A DNA stretch of 64,000 nt from a virus. The stretch is taken from positions 162,811-226,810 of the IMG/VR virus record IMGVR_UViG_3300046507_000773; one strand, 5' to 3'. Position numbers and translations under genes: made by a program. Position 1 is the stretch's first letter; every line of letters begins with the position of its first letter. Below, one piece after another: positions 32,415-42,105 of the stretch. The notes below the pieces were generated by a model, which did no database searches, was not told the DNA's origin, and saw nothing but the letters and a program-made list of their open reading frames with translations.

Positions 32415-35324
32415 TTACTTCTTCTCGTGCACGATGAAGTTGATGGTGACATCTTCTTCAACGATGAGCGTGTCGTCCGTCTGCGCCACAAGACGCTTAC
32501 GAAGACTCATGCGGTTCGCATCATCCACCAACGAGAGCAGCGGATAATTCGATGCCCCACCCAAACCACTGACGGTAACACTGATGACGTCTCCCGAGTA
32601 CAGGTCACGCATCTGGTCTTGTGCTTCATCAATGGCCAAGGTCGTACCATTGAACCATGCCGAGAGCGCCTGGACGGTTGTCGTCTTGAGGCGATCTTTA
32701 AGCGTAGCGTTGCTGTTGACCGCACTGGAGATGACGAGGTCGACTCGCAGCGCTTGACCTGCCTGCATGGAGATGACGGTGCCGTCTGCCAGCATGACAT
32801 CGATGTAGCCCATGTTGACCTTCGGATAGAAGAACAGACGGGTTTGTTCGAGCAAGCGTTTGGACAGCTGCTCCAGGTCCTGCGTGAGCCAGGTGACGAG
32901 CGTGTTGGTCAGTTCAGCGCGATAGCTAACAGCTGCCGCATCCGTTGCAAACCAGTACGCACCTTCAACCATCAGGAGATCCATCTGACGACCCAGGGAA
33001 GCCGAACCCAACGGAATCGGTTGCTGGTTCGCGTCAAGCATCACGTCGCCCTTACGGAACTTGATGACAGGTTGACCGTCAGCATCGAGAACCGTGTCGC
33101 CTTTGGAATGGAGCTTATTCATCACAGCTTTGCCGTCGATGATCTGCACCATCTCGCCATTGGCACCACGTTCGTAGACGTCTTGCTGATACGTCTCGAT
33201 CACGTCCACGTCGTACGTCTGGTACTGCGCCGCTTCCGACACCGTACGAGCGCTAGCCCAGAGTTTATCCAGGACTTCGCCGAACTTGATCTTCAGTTGC
33301 TCATGCGTGATACCAGTGATTTGCGACGGCAACAGGAAGTTACCGAGCACCGAATCAATTGGACCTGGCTTGTACGAATCACGCATCACAGCCGACGTCG
33401 AGAAGATCACGTCAAACGTGGTGGTAAGCGCAGCAGCCGTCACACGAGGCTCAGTCGTGTACATGAAGAACTGGGTGAGCTCCAGGTTATTCGCAGCATC
33501 CACGTTCATGTTCGATGCGAGATCAAACACGTAGACACGTTCACCATCGGCAGTCCGGTTGACCAGGGTACCGTTGAGGTAAGCGCGATCCTTTTCGCCA
33601 GCCGGAACGTACGCCAGTTGCACGTACACTTCGTCGTCTTGCAGATCCTTGAAGTCGTCGCTCGACTGGGTCACAATCGACAGACGGTATCCGGTGTCCA
33701 CTTTGTCGATGACGTAAGCTTGCGTTGCCACTTGCAAGAGCGTCGTGTCGTTTTCGCCCACGAAGATCTTCGCAGCCACACTCGGTGCTTCCAGGTAGTA
33801 AGGACGCAGTTCGAACGTCGCACCCGTCATGTCCATCACGTAGTGGAACGGCGTGTAGTAGTAGCCACCGTTGGTGACCGCCAGAGCACGCTGTTCTGCT
33901 GAGAGCGACAAGAGCGCCTTCAGCGTCGAGTCCGACACAGGCGACACCGCACCACCGGTGTTCTTGTAGAGCAGTTCCGGCGTGAGCGTAATCGACGTGC
34001 CGTTGTTGATGACGCCACTGTAGGACAACAAGTTCTCCACCGTAATTGCAAGCGTCTCGATCGAGGCAGCTGCCGGAGTGATGAGCTTCTTGTTCGAAGG
34101 CGTCGGCATCGGCTTGGTTGCCAGGAAGTCGCGGTTCGTGAGGTTGTCCACGTTGGCCACCACTTCGTAACCTTTGGCTTCGAGTGCCACTGGCAGTTCG
34201 ACATTGGTGATCACACGGTTACCCAGGCCCATCGTGCCATTGATGACGCGCTCACGCAGTTCTTCGAACGTCAATGCATCCGTACCACCACTTGTCGTGG
34301 TCGGCGAGAAGGCATGGAACTGACGCATGGATTTGAGCGGCGCCGTGAAAGCCGTGTCTTCGCTCTTGTCCAGGATCAAGAAATTCGTGACGCACGCATC
34401 CATCGAGTAGTCCACCATGTTAAGAGCGAGAGGCCCTTTGGTCTGGTAGATGTCGACACGGATCTTTTCAGACAGCTGACCCGTATTGACGTAGATCTGC
34501 GGGATGCGGACCAGGAGCAAACCTTCGAGCACTTGCAAGACGGCCGTTGGCGTCGTGATGTCGTAGATCTGGTCGGTGTGCGTGGTGTCGATTTCCTTCC
34601 AGCCCGTTTCTGCGCTACCGTGATAAACGCGAGCGTAGTAGTACTGGTCGGTGAACCCGACATTGAGCTTCGTCTCTTGTGCTTCGTTGATGTCCGTTTG
34701 CTCGGAGACGATGTTGAACTGCTGCACTTCCAGCTGGAAGAACATGTAGTCCTGGTTGTTAGCATCGCGCCGCGGTTCCCAGGGGATGAAGTTGCTCTCC
34801 AGCGTTTGCAGTGGCGACGGGTTCGAAACGTCGTACAGCACCGAATAGCCGCCGTGTTGCAAGAGACTGATAACGACTGGGTACTGAATGCTAAACGTGG
34901 TGTTCGCAATCGTGAAGTTGGTGTGAGGCGGAATCACCAGCTTCTTTGTGTTCGTTACCGGATCGAGAACGAGTGAGTTGTTAAGCTCATCCATTGCGAT
35001 CAGAATGTTGAACACCGTCGTCGAGGGCGTAGCGAAGCGGTCCGTGTAGTCCTTGTCGGACATGTGCGGATACAAGTCTTCGATCGTCTGCGCTGCGATT
35101 GGGTAATCACGGCGATTGAGAATCTCCATCTTTTCCAGACCAGCCGACACGGTGCAAGCACACGCTTCCAGGAGTGCGGTAAAAGGATTGGTGCAATCCA
35201 CGACGTCGATCAGACCGTCACTGGAGTCACGAATCAATTGGATACCCAAACCTTGCATGCGCGTGGGATCGAACTGATAAGCGAGGATGCCATCCTTGTA
35301 GGCACGGACAATATCTGTAGCCAT
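32415..35324 (-). CDS. Large virion protein, probable baseplate or tail component, 969 aa
   Basis: ATG 35324 (MATDIVRAYKDG) with TTAGGATAA. Beta-rich throughout with many Thr/Val strands, few Cys, no signal peptide or membrane segment. Late segments include VIDKVDTGYRLSIV and VYVQLAYVPAGEKDRAYLNG. Size and composition fit a wedge-type baseplate protein such as T4 gp6/gp7-like parts, but there is no decisive motif. It is second of a - strand pair with the 379-residue gene, which lies two bases upstream, so they are co-expressed. Confidence 0.72.
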   Translation of the reverse strand: MATDIVRAYKDGILAYQFDPTRMQGLGIQLIRDSSDGLIDVVDCTNPFTALLEACACTVSAGLEKMEILNRRDYPIAAQTIEDLYPHMSDKDYTDRFATPSTTVFNILIAMDELNNSLVLDPVTNTKKLVIPPHTNFTIANTTFSIQYPVVISLLQHGGYSVLYDVSNPSPLQTLESNFIPWEPRRDANNQDYMFFQLEVQQFNIVSEQTDINEAQETKLNVGFTDQYYYARVYHGSAETGWKEIDTTHTDQIYDITTPTAVLQVLEGLLLVRIPQIYVNTGQLSEKIRVDIYQTKGPLALNMVDYSMDACVTNFLILDKSEDTAFTAPLKSMRQFHAFSPTTTSGGTDALTFEELRERVINGTMGLGNRVITNVELPVALEAKGYEVVANVDNLTNRDFLATKPMPTPSNKKLITPAAASIETLAITVENLLSYSGVINNGTSITLTPELLYKNTGGAVSPVSDSTLKALLSLSAEQRALAVTNGGYYYTPFHYVMDMTGATFELRPYYLEAPSVAAKIFVGENDTTLLQVATQAYVIDKVDTGYRLSIVTQSSDDFKDLQDDEVYVQLAYVPAGEKDRAYLNGTLVNRTADGERVYVFDLASNMNVDAANNLELTQFFMYTTEPRVTAAALTTTFDVIFSTSAVMRDSYKPGPIDSVLGNFLLPSQITGITHEQLKIKFGEVLDKLWASARTVSEAAQYQTYDVDVIETYQQDVYERGANGEMVQIIDGKAVMNKLHSKGDTVLDADGQPVIKFRKGDVMLDANQQPIPLGSASLGRQMDLLMVEGAYWFATDAAAVSYRAELTNTLVTWLTQDLEQLSKRLLEQTRLFFYPKVNMGYIDVMLADGTVISMQAGQALRVDLVISSAVNSNATLKDRLKTTTVQALSAWFNGTTLAIDEAQDQMRDLYSGDVISVTVSGLGGASNYPLLSLVDDANRMSLRKRLVAQTDDTLIVEEDVTINFIVHEKK

Positions 35325-35326
35325 GT

Positions 35327-36466
35327 TTATCCTAACTTTTGTTGATTGTAAATAGTGACTCGTTGCTGATAGAGTTCATTTGGAACCCACCATTGCAACT
35401 CACCCGTTTCTGGCGCGATACGGGGATAGCCTTTGTTATTGAAAAGATCGAGTGCTTCCATGGGAACCATGGTGTAACGCGGGTGCCTGTACTCGTACTC
35501 GGGCGGAATCCCTGGTGTCGTCGATTGCTTCTTCAGTTTGGCCGAGAAGTTCGAACCTACCATTTCCGGATTGAACATCGCCACGGTCTTGTTGAACGTG
35601 TAGAAGAGATACGTATCCTGGTAAATGGCACCGACACAGCGAAACGTGAGCGAGAGCTGATCGTTCGAATGGTTAAACGGCGTCGTCGAATCGTACGCCA
35701 TTGCAGCACCAATCGGGGAGTTCAGTGGCACAGCTGCACCACAGGCACCGATCTTCTGGACGAACCGTTTATTCTTATCCAGGACCAGGCGATAGATCCT
35801 TGTTAAGTAGTCGATTTCGTTTTCGATGATCATATCCGGCTTCGGTACCAAGAGACCTTGATACACAAAAGAAGCGTAGTGCGCCCAGAAGAACGAGAGC
35901 GCTGTGATCGGATCGCCGTCGATGTTGCGGAAGTTCGCCGTTATATCGTATGTCGATAGATTTTGCGCAACGCTGTCTACCATAAACCAGGATTCTTTGT
36001 ATGCACCCTGGACGGACGTAAAGGTGTCTACTTCTACGTCGGGAAAGCCGGAGATAGAGAGCAGGTTGTTCGTCAGCACTGGGATGAACGCCATATCCGA
36101 ATCAACGAACGGGCACGCCAAGCCATCCTTCATCAGGTCGGGATCGAGTGTGCAGCGGATCACCCGTTGCAAAGACGTCTCGTTATTGGAGAGCAGTGGC
36201 AGCATGAGACGGTTCATGCGAAGATTATCAGCCTGCATGTTCATGCGAGGCTTGGTGAAAAACGTCAAACCATGACCGTCTTTGTTGATGGGTACAGCGT
36301 TTGGAGTCTGACGGTGATTGATACCGAAGAAGTTGTCGCCGATTGCAGTATCGAGGGCAAAGCCACCACCTGCCTGCGAAATGCGATTGACACCATCTTC
36401 GGTGTCGGATGCGCCGTTGGCCTTAAGCACTGTGGCAACATCAAATTTTTTATCGTTTTCTGCCAT
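35327..36466 (-). CDS. Virion structural protein, 379 aa
   Basis: ATG 36466 (MAENDKKFDVATVLK), with only a weak ribosome site; GTG 36472 in frame is an alternative. Beta-rich with many Phe/Asn/Pro, a common tail or baseplate composition (NFFGINHRQTPNAVPINKDG, YEYRHPRYTMVPMEALDLF). First gene of the unit with the 969-residue protein. Only 32 bases separate it from the divergent + strand gene at 36499, so promoters must lie within coding sequence or be very compact. Confidence 0.72.
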   Translation of the reverse strand: MAENDKKFDVATVLKANGASDTEDGVNRISQAGGGFALDTAIGDNFFGINHRQTPNAVPINKDGHGLTFFTKPRMNMQADNLRMNRLMLPLLSNNETSLQRVIRCTLDPDLMKDGLACPFVDSDMAFIPVLTNNLLSISGFPDVEVDTFTSVQGAYKESWFMVDSVAQNLSTYDITANFRNIDGDPITALSFFWAHYASFVYQGLLVPKPDMIIENEIDYLTRIYRLVLDKNKRFVQKIGACGAAVPLNSPIGAAMAYDSTTPFNHSNDQLSLTFRCVGAIYQDTYLFYTFNKTVAMFNPEMVGSNFSAKLKKQSTTPGIPPEYEYRHPRYTMVPMEALDLFNNKGYPRIAPETGELQWWVPNELYQQRVTIYNQQKLG

Positions 36467-36498
36467 TTTCACATTCTTTCATTTTTGAGGAACTCACC

Positions 36499-37596
36499 AT
36501 GTTTGACATTTCGGATATCGGATTGAATCTCGTCCGTCGCATCCAGGACCTGTGGCGGGGCGGTCGCTCCGAATCGCTGATCGACTACACCCGGCCAATG
36601 CGAGTTGAACCGATCGTCGTGATCGACAACTCGATCCTGTTTCACGATATGCTGCCGGATCTGATGCAGACCCTGCAGTCGCTGTTCTCGGGCTACTACG
36701 CTCAAGCAATCGCCATCTCGACCTCGATCGGCAAGATCGAAGTGCACCGCCACCTGGACCGTCTCAACCCGAGCCGTCGCCCATCGGACTCGGCTGTCGA
36801 TACTGCTGGCTGGTTGGTCGCCCAAGAAAACTACCAGATCGGCCTGCCGACGAAAGCCAAGCGCATTGCGCTGGAGTCGCTGTCGCAGATGATCGAAGAC
36901 GACCGTGAACGTGAAACCGCAGCTGGCTTTGGTCGTGATACGGCCAAGGAGCTGAAAGAGATCACGAACCTGTCGGTCGGTAAGATGCTGATGGTCGAAA
37001 TCACGGACGGCATGCACAAAGGCACGTTCCCGGTATCGATTCGCCTGCTGGCTTCCTCGATGCCTTCGACTGGCGTCATTCATATCTTGACGAACGAAAA
37101 GCAGGACACGAGCGTCAAAGAGCGTTATCACGCCTGGCGTTCGGGCCAGATCGAGTTCATGCGCGACTTCGTGTTCTGCATCGACCTCATCGAAGCTCGT
37201 CGCAAGAACCTGATGGCGGACAAGGATGGCCTGTACACCAAGATGCTGGAACGTCGTCGTAACAACCAGCTCTCGGCAATCGTCTCGGCCAATCCGTCGG
37301 TGGCAAACGCCTCCAACATGATCGTCGTGTCGGAAAACACGATCAAGGATGTCGAACGTGAAATCGGTGGCCGCTTCAGCGACTTCAAAACTCGCGAACG
37401 CCTGCTGGCTGAAACCACGGTGATGATCGTCGCCGTCGTCGATACCCAGTACGACCGTGTCACGTTCTACAGCCGTGGCATCCCCGAGACGACCGAGGTG
37501 TCGGCCCGCGACCTGAAGTCGGCAAACAAGGGCAATGGCCCGGACGTGTCCGACATCCTCAAGGCGTATCAAGTGGGGAACTCCCCGTCCCTGTAA
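36499..37596 (+). CDS. Hypothetical phage protein, 365 aa
   Basis: ATG 36499 with GAGGAA. Strong codon bias suggests abundance. Segments: hydrophobic VVIDNSILFHDMLPDLM near 42, polar REIGGRFSDFKTRERLL near 300, and a final region rich in Ser. It contains a repeat-like run of short helices; LEXSL-type ALESLSQMIE near 128 resembles neighbours' processing motif but is internal. No known family. Probably structural by position in the head/tail run, followed by a hairpin. Confidence 0.72.
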   Translation: MFDISDIGLNLVRRIQDLWRGGRSESLIDYTRPMRVEPIVVIDNSILFHDMLPDLMQTLQSLFSGYYAQAIAISTSIGKIEVHRHLDRLNPSRRPSDSAVDTAGWLVAQENYQIGLPTKAKRIALESLSQMIEDDRERETAAGFGRDTAKELKEITNLSVGKMLMVEITDGMHKGTFPVSIRLLASSMPSTGVIHILTNEKQDTSVKERYHAWRSGQIEFMRDFVFCIDLIEARRKNLMADKDGLYTKMLERRRNNQLSAIVSANPSVANASNMIVVSENTIKDVEREIGGRFSDFKTRERLLAETTVMIVAVVDTQYDRVTFYSRGIPETTEVSARDLKSANKGNGPDVSDILKAYQVGNSPSL

Positions 37597-37603
37597 TCTG
37601 CAT

Positions 37604-37625
37604 GCCTCGCCGTAACTGGCGGGGC
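37604..37625 (+). promoter_or_regulatory. Intercistronic hairpin
   Basis: GCCTCGCC/GGCGGGGC stem (one T-G pair) with a short loop and no T run, 16 bases before the next start. Confidence 0.5.
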
Positions 37626-37641
37626 TTCAACGAGAAAGAAC

Positions 37642-38568
37642 ATGAAACCATTCGATTACGTGGCATCCCTGCTGCCGACTTTCACCAAGAACCGTGTCAT
37701 TGAAGATGCTCGCGCTACCCGCGAAGAGCTCGACGATGTCGTGGCGCCTTCGTACGAGCAGGCCCTCAAGGTCTTCACCCGCTACAAGTTCAAGAGCGCT
37801 GAACTGGACGTGCTCGAAAACACGTTCCACCGCATGCACCCGCACGCTTCGGAGAACATGGTCGTCTCCATCGAAAAGGGCATGAAAGAGATCCTGAAGA
37901 ACATCAAGGAACTCGAAGAAGTCATCGAGCAGACCTACAACAACGAAGTGGCCGGCCTCGGTCTGTCGTATCGTAAGGCCAACCTGCTGCAACTGCTGGA
38001 AGCCTACACCTTCGTTTCGCGTTACGCTCGCAAGTTCCTGACCTACGCATACCTGTGCGAAACTGCAGTCCTCGACGCAGAAGGCCAGGGCGTGAAGCCG
38101 GAAGTGGCAAGCGAAATCATCAAGTCGCAAACCATCCCGGCAGACGTCGACTACCTGAAGCAGAACGTCGTCTACTTCAGCAGCTGCTTCCTGATCTGCG
38201 CCAGCCTTGGCAAGCACAAGGATCTGGCCAAGGTCATCGAAGAAGTGCCGGACGTTGTCATCACCAAGGACAACGAGCACACCCTGACCGCGACGCAAGG
38301 CATCGAGAAGGTCGACCCGTTCCGCATGGGCTTCATCCCCGTGTGGCTGAACCCGGTCTACCACGTCGGCATGCTGGTCGCTGAATGGCAAGCGGCCCGC
38401 TACAAAGCTGCGCAAGAAGAACTGCGCACCCTGCAACTGCGTAAGCTCAACCTCGAGAAGAAACTCGAAGGCAAGAGCGACGCCAAGATCGAACAACAGA
38501 TCAGCTACATGCAAAAGCGTGTGGACGATCTGGAGTACAAGATCGTGAAGATGGAAAAGAAAGGATAA
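37642..38568 (+). CDS. Hypothetical protein with C-terminal coiled coil, 308 aa
   Basis: ATG 37642 behind GAGAAAGAA. Helical N-terminal two thirds, an internal hydrophobic stretch near 185-210 (VVYFSSCFLICASLG) that is not clearly a membrane span, and a C-terminal coiled coil from about 250 (LRTLQLRKLNLEKKLEGKSD). Probably a virion or assembly protein; the next gene starts five bases after its stop, so they are coupled. No family recognised. Confidence 0.72.
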   Translation: MKPFDYVASLLPTFTKNRVIEDARATREELDDVVAPSYEQALKVFTRYKFKSAELDVLENTFHRMHPHASENMVVSIEKGMKEILKNIKELEEVIEQTYNNEVAGLGLSYRKANLLQLLEAYTFVSRYARKFLTYAYLCETAVLDAEGQGVKPEVASEIIKSQTIPADVDYLKQNVVYFSSCFLICASLGKHKDLAKVIEEVPDVVITKDNEHTLTATQGIEKVDPFRMGFIPVWLNPVYHVGMLVAEWQAARYKAAQEELRTLQLRKLNLEKKLEGKSDAKIEQQISYMQKRVDDLEYKIVKMEKKG

Positions 38569-38572
38569 CACC

Positions 38573-39193
38573 ATGACCGGTACTGCACCGTTGTTTCGCA
38601 TGTACCCTCGTGGCTTTCTGGGTGGCTTCCCGCCACCCTCCATCGAGCGTACCCAGCCGGTGATCGACCGTCCGCTTTTCGATCACCAATACCGCCTCAA
38701 CATCCTGCGTCCTGCAGACACTACCACGGTGCCGCATCCGATCGTGGAGTCGCTGTATTCCAAGTACATCAACCATGCACTGGAATCGGAAACCTTCGAG
38801 TTCCGTAAGCAAGTCTTGCAAACAGCGCTGGCAGCCTTTGGCACGGACCGTTTTGACCGCTGGTATGTTCAGCAGCTCTACAGCCCGGCTTTCGGCGACA
38901 TGCACAGCCGCTTCCTGGACGACACCTTCAACTTCATCTCCGGCAAACGTCGTGAGATGAGCACGATGACCTGGTCGCGCCTCATCGAAATGGGTGCCAA
39001 CGATGGCGTCAATGCGAAAGCATCCGACATCGCTACCCGCTTCTTCGACCTCAATCATCTGACGGGAAGTGACGAAGCGACCTGCGTGACGGTCAACGTC
39101 AATCTGGTCGACGCGCTCCAGACGTGGCTTTCCAACCCTGGCGGCTTTGAGGACCTCCTCATGACGCTGAACATTTTGTTCGGCAGCTACTAG
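38573..39193 (+). CDS. Hypothetical protein, 206 aa
   Basis: ATG 38573, four bases after the previous TAA, with AAGGATAAC. Begins with a Pro/Phe/Gly-rich segment (MYPRGFLGGFPPPSI), then an alpha/beta region. No signal peptide or motif. Coupled to the coiled-coil protein upstream; both end a unit before an AT-rich promoter-like gap. Likely structural by context. Confidence 0.72.
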   Translation: MTGTAPLFRMYPRGFLGGFPPPSIERTQPVIDRPLFDHQYRLNILRPADTTTVPHPIVESLYSKYINHALESETFEFRKQVLQTALAAFGTDRFDRWYVQQLYSPAFGDMHSRFLDDTFNFISGKRREMSTMTWSRLIEMGANDGVNAKASDIATRFFDLNHLTGSDEATCVTVNVNLVDALQTWLSNPGGFEDLLMTLNILFGSY

Positions 39194-39300
39194 GTACTTT
39201 TTATAGATAGTATAGTGACTACGCTATATCTGTCATCAAAAGAACCCTGCGCGGGATGTAGTACCCATCTTTTAAACTATTGCAATAGGAGTATCACCTC
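39194..39300 (+). promoter_or_regulatory. Intergenic region with possible promoter for abundant head gene
   Basis: 107 bases. AT-rich core TTTTTATAGATAGTATAGTG and a GCGGGATGTAGTACCC stretch, then AATAGGAGTATCACCTC before ATG 39301. It is the likely promoter site for one of the most biased (highly expressed) genes here; no consensus is certain. Confidence 0.35.
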
Positions 39301-40641
39301 ATGGCACGTCAATTCTTCAAGAAGGGCGCAGTCGCTCTGCTGGATAACGAAGACGAAAACCTCAATGCCGACGCAGCTGCTGCGCCTGCCGACAACGCGA
39401 ACTCGCTCGAGACCGACATGGTCGAAGTGGCCGACTCGGCCGCTGAAGGCGACGCCGAAGACGCGACCCTGGACGAAGCAGTCGACACCAAGGAAGCCCT
39501 GGAGCACTACAAGGCCGCCCTGGAAAGCTACATCGCCGAAGGCGGTATCGACCAGCGCGCTGCCCGCCTGATGAACATCGGCCTGGAACACCTGTCCGAG
39601 CGTCAAGGCTTCAAGGACAGCGGCGCCGGCAAGGTCTCGCTGGAATCGTTCAGCGGCGTCTCGAGCCGTGGCCGTGGCACCGCCCTGGCCCTGGAAGACA
39701 TCAAGGAACGCATCGCCAAGGTCTGGGAAGCGATCAAGGCCGCCATCAAGCGCGCCATCGACTGGCTGAAGGACCACTGGAACAAGATGTTCGGCGCCGG
39801 CGAAAAGCTGAAGAAGCGCGCTGAAGGCATCGTCGCCAAGGCCAAGGACATCACCGGTTCGGCCAAGGAAGCCAAGTTCGAAAACGAGCGCCTGGTCAAG
39901 GCCCTGCACGTCGGCGGCGCCGTCCCGGCACAACTGTCGGCAGCCCTGGCAGCAGCTGGCAAGGTCGGCCAAGACGTCTTCGGCCACACCGCTGACTTCG
40001 GCGCCAAGAGCGGCGAAGCTGCTCTGGAAACCCTGCAAAAAGCCGAAGGCAAAGTCGACGACATCGTCTGCATCGCCTACTCGAGCGGCGTCCTGAAAGC
40101 CCTGTCGGCGTCGGATGCGACCGCTGCTGGCTTCGAAGCTGCACCGGAAGGCCTGGAACTGTTCCGTTCGCCGGAACTGCCGGGCGGCAAAGCGATCCTG
40201 GGTCGCTACCCGACCAAGTCGGTGCAAGGTGAAGCCGCTGTCAAAGCCTTCGCTGGCACGACCGCTGCGCTGACCCCGTTCAGCAACAAGGCTTCGGAAG
40301 TTTCGAAGACCGAGCTGGCAACCCTGTCGGCTGCTGAAATCACCAAGGTCGCCGAGACCGTCATCGAACTGGCCGGCGAGCTGATCAGCTACCGCGCCAA
40401 GGCTGGCAAAGCCGGCGAGATGAAGGCGAAGATCGTGGCTGCCTGCGACAAGCTGGAAAAAGCGGCACCGAAGGAAGACGACAAAGAAAAGGCGGCCTAC
40501 ATGACCGCCCTGCAAAAGGTCGCCCAAGCTTCGGCATCGTCGCTGGACAAGCCGGCTCCGCAGTTCGCCCAGTACCTGCTGGTCGTCGGCAAGTCGGCTC
40601 TGGACTACGCCGAAGAGTCGATGAAGCAGTACACCAAGTAA
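39301..40641 (+). CDS. Head/inner-body-type structural protein with propeptide, paralogue 3
   Basis: 446 residues with very strong C-ending codon bias, so probably abundant. Acidic N-terminal region to about residue 112, then KVSLESFSG (SLE at 113-115), then LALEDIKERIAKVWEAIKAA (ALE near 130-132) and an amphipathic helix RAIDWLKDHW. The [S/A]-x-E sites and the Trp-rich helix after them match the proteins at 27811, 30887 and 40730. The rest is Ala/Lys-rich helices. I infer cleavage by the prohead protease. A hairpin (40660-40686) follows the stop. Confidence 0.75.
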   Translation: MARQFFKKGAVALLDNEDENLNADAAAAPADNANSLETDMVEVADSAAEGDAEDATLDEAVDTKEALEHYKAALESYIAEGGIDQRAARLMNIGLEHLSERQGFKDSGAGKVSLESFSGVSSRGRGTALALEDIKERIAKVWEAIKAAIKRAIDWLKDHWNKMFGAGEKLKKRAEGIVAKAKDITGSAKEAKFENERLVKALHVGGAVPAQLSAALAAAGKVGQDVFGHTADFGAKSGEAALETLQKAEGKVDDIVCIAYSSGVLKALSASDATAAGFEAAPEGLELFRSPELPGGKAILGRYPTKSVQGEAAVKAFAGTTAALTPFSNKASEVSKTELATLSAAEITKVAETVIELAGELISYRAKAGKAGEMKAKIVAACDKLEKAAPKEDDKEKAAYMTALQKVAQASASSLDKPAPQFAQYLLVVGKSALDYAEESMKQYTK

Positions 40642-40659
40642 TCGTCGCCCGGCGCCGCT

Positions 40660-40686
40660 GGGGAGCGGGCCAAGTGTTCGCTCCCC
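40660..40686 (+). promoter_or_regulatory. Hairpin between paralogous structural genes
   Basis: Perfect eight-pair stem GGGGAGCG/CGCTCCCC with an 11-base loop and no U-tract. It may allow partial read-through or fix the relative amounts of the two proteins. Confidence 0.5.
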
Positions 40687-40729
40687 TGTGATGTCTACCA
40701 TAACACCATTAACGAATAGGTTAAAACAA

Positions 40730-42076
40730 ATGCGTTCCATTCTGAACACTGCTCTGGAATCCTTCACCAACGGCATGGCCACCCAATACGGCAACCTGTC
40801 CCGCGAAGAAGAAGAAGTCATGGCCGCCGACGCGGCTGAAGCTTCGGACAACGCCGCTACCGGCCTGGACGAATCCGAGCGCATGCTCGGCCTGTCGGAC
40901 GGCCTGGAAGACCTGGCTGAAATCGCCGACGGCATCTCGGAAGCCTCGGAAACCGAAACCCAACTGCTGACCGTCGCCGGCAACATGGCCGTCGCTGGTT
41001 CGGAAGTCGCCCCGGAAGAAATCGTCCCGGCAATGGAAGGCTTCGTCGGCCGCCGTATCGCCACCGAATCGTTCCGTGAACGCGCTGCTGCCATCTGGCG
41101 CGCCATCCTGGCACAGATCAAGAAAGTCTGGGCCTGGATCGAGAAGTTCTTCTACAACATCTTCGGCACCATCCCTGGCCTGCGCAAGGAACTGAAGGCG
41201 CTGCGTTCGCGCATCGACGACACCTCGGCGAAGAAGCTGGAAGACAAGAAGATCACCATCTCGAGCGGCGTCAAGGCCGTGTCGGTCGACGGCTCGGTGC
41301 CGAAGTCCGACGGCGACCTGACCAAGGGCACCGGCGCCCTGCTGGACGCTGTGACCTTCGTGTACGGTCCGTACATCGACGGCCTGGCCAAACTGGGCGA
41401 AACCACCGCCGAGCACATCAGCGACTTCGACGCTGACAAGCCTGCCGAGTCGGTCAGCAAGTTCGTGACCTACCTGGAAAAGAACGACGGCAAGCTGTAC
41501 GACGTGCCGGGCGCCTCCAGCGCTTCGGGCTCGCGCTTCAGCGGCTACACCGCCAAGGCCGGCCACTCCCTGCCGAACAACGTCTCGCTGTTCGCCAAGA
41601 AGCCGAAGCTGGAAACCATCCGCCAGCACGCCAGCAAAGACCTGGCCGTTCTGGACATGTGCCGTCACATGGGCGTCGAGCTGCTGTCGACCTCCGAGAA
41701 AGAGAAGGACGTGCCGGACTCGTTCGAGATCAACACGATCTCGGTCGCGACCATGCACCACCTGATCGACGACATGGAAAAGGTCCTCGACAAGCTGGAA
41801 GACTTCAACCGCGGCAAGCGTACCGCCGAGATGAAGAAGACCCGCACCAAGCTGGAAACGGCTTCGGACAAGGCCACCAAGGCCGTCGAGAAAGCCGAGA
41901 AGTCGGAAAAGGCAGAAGATCGCGCCGTGATCGTGTACTACCGCGGCATGCTGAACTTCAACCAGGCGTACGCGCGCTGGTGCCAGAACCCGGCCGTGCA
42001 GCTGCTGAACAGCTCGCTGGCTTCGATCCGCGGCTACAAGTCCGTGATCGCCAAGGCCCTGACCGCGTACAAGTAA
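40730..42076 (+). CDS. Head/inner-body-type structural protein with propeptide, paralogue 4
   Basis: 448 residues from ATG 40730 with TAGG ribosome site; the earlier in-frame ATG 40691 lies next to the hairpin. Motifs: ALESFTNG near 8-15, PAMEGF (AME 101-103) and ATESF (ATE 111-113), then RERAAAIWRAILAQIKKVW and a Trp/Phe-rich helix. Same design as the protein at 39301. The C-terminal half is Lys/Glu-rich helix (KLETASDKATKAVEKAEKS). Probably matured in the head; the two are likely recent paralogues, since the Trp helix and motif spacing are conserved. Confidence 0.75.
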   Translation: MRSILNTALESFTNGMATQYGNLSREEEEVMAADAAEASDNAATGLDESERMLGLSDGLEDLAEIADGISEASETETQLLTVAGNMAVAGSEVAPEEIVPAMEGFVGRRIATESFRERAAAIWRAILAQIKKVWAWIEKFFYNIFGTIPGLRKELKALRSRIDDTSAKKLEDKKITISSGVKAVSVDGSVPKSDGDLTKGTGALLDAVTFVYGPYIDGLAKLGETTAEHISDFDADKPAESVSKFVTYLEKNDGKLYDVPGASSASGSRFSGYTAKAGHSLPNNVSLFAKKPKLETIRQHASKDLAVLDMCRHMGVELLSTSEKEKDVPDSFEINTISVATMHHLIDDMEKVLDKLEDFNRGKRTAEMKKTRTKLETASDKATKAVEKAEKSEKAEDRAVIVYYRGMLNFNQAYARWCQNPAVQLLNSSLASIRGYKSVIAKALTAYK

Positions 42077-42105
42077 TCGTCCGCCGGCAGTAGCCTGTAC
42101 TCTGT

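Noticed and set aside
30689-32491. 600-codon - strand ORF
   Set aside because: Crosses a bidirectional terminator and lies opposite a motif-bearing structural gene; composition is that of a shadow.
32397-33902. 501-codon + strand ORF
   Set aside because: Begins inside a bidirectional terminator and is opposite a beta-rich 969-residue protein with a good ribosome site.
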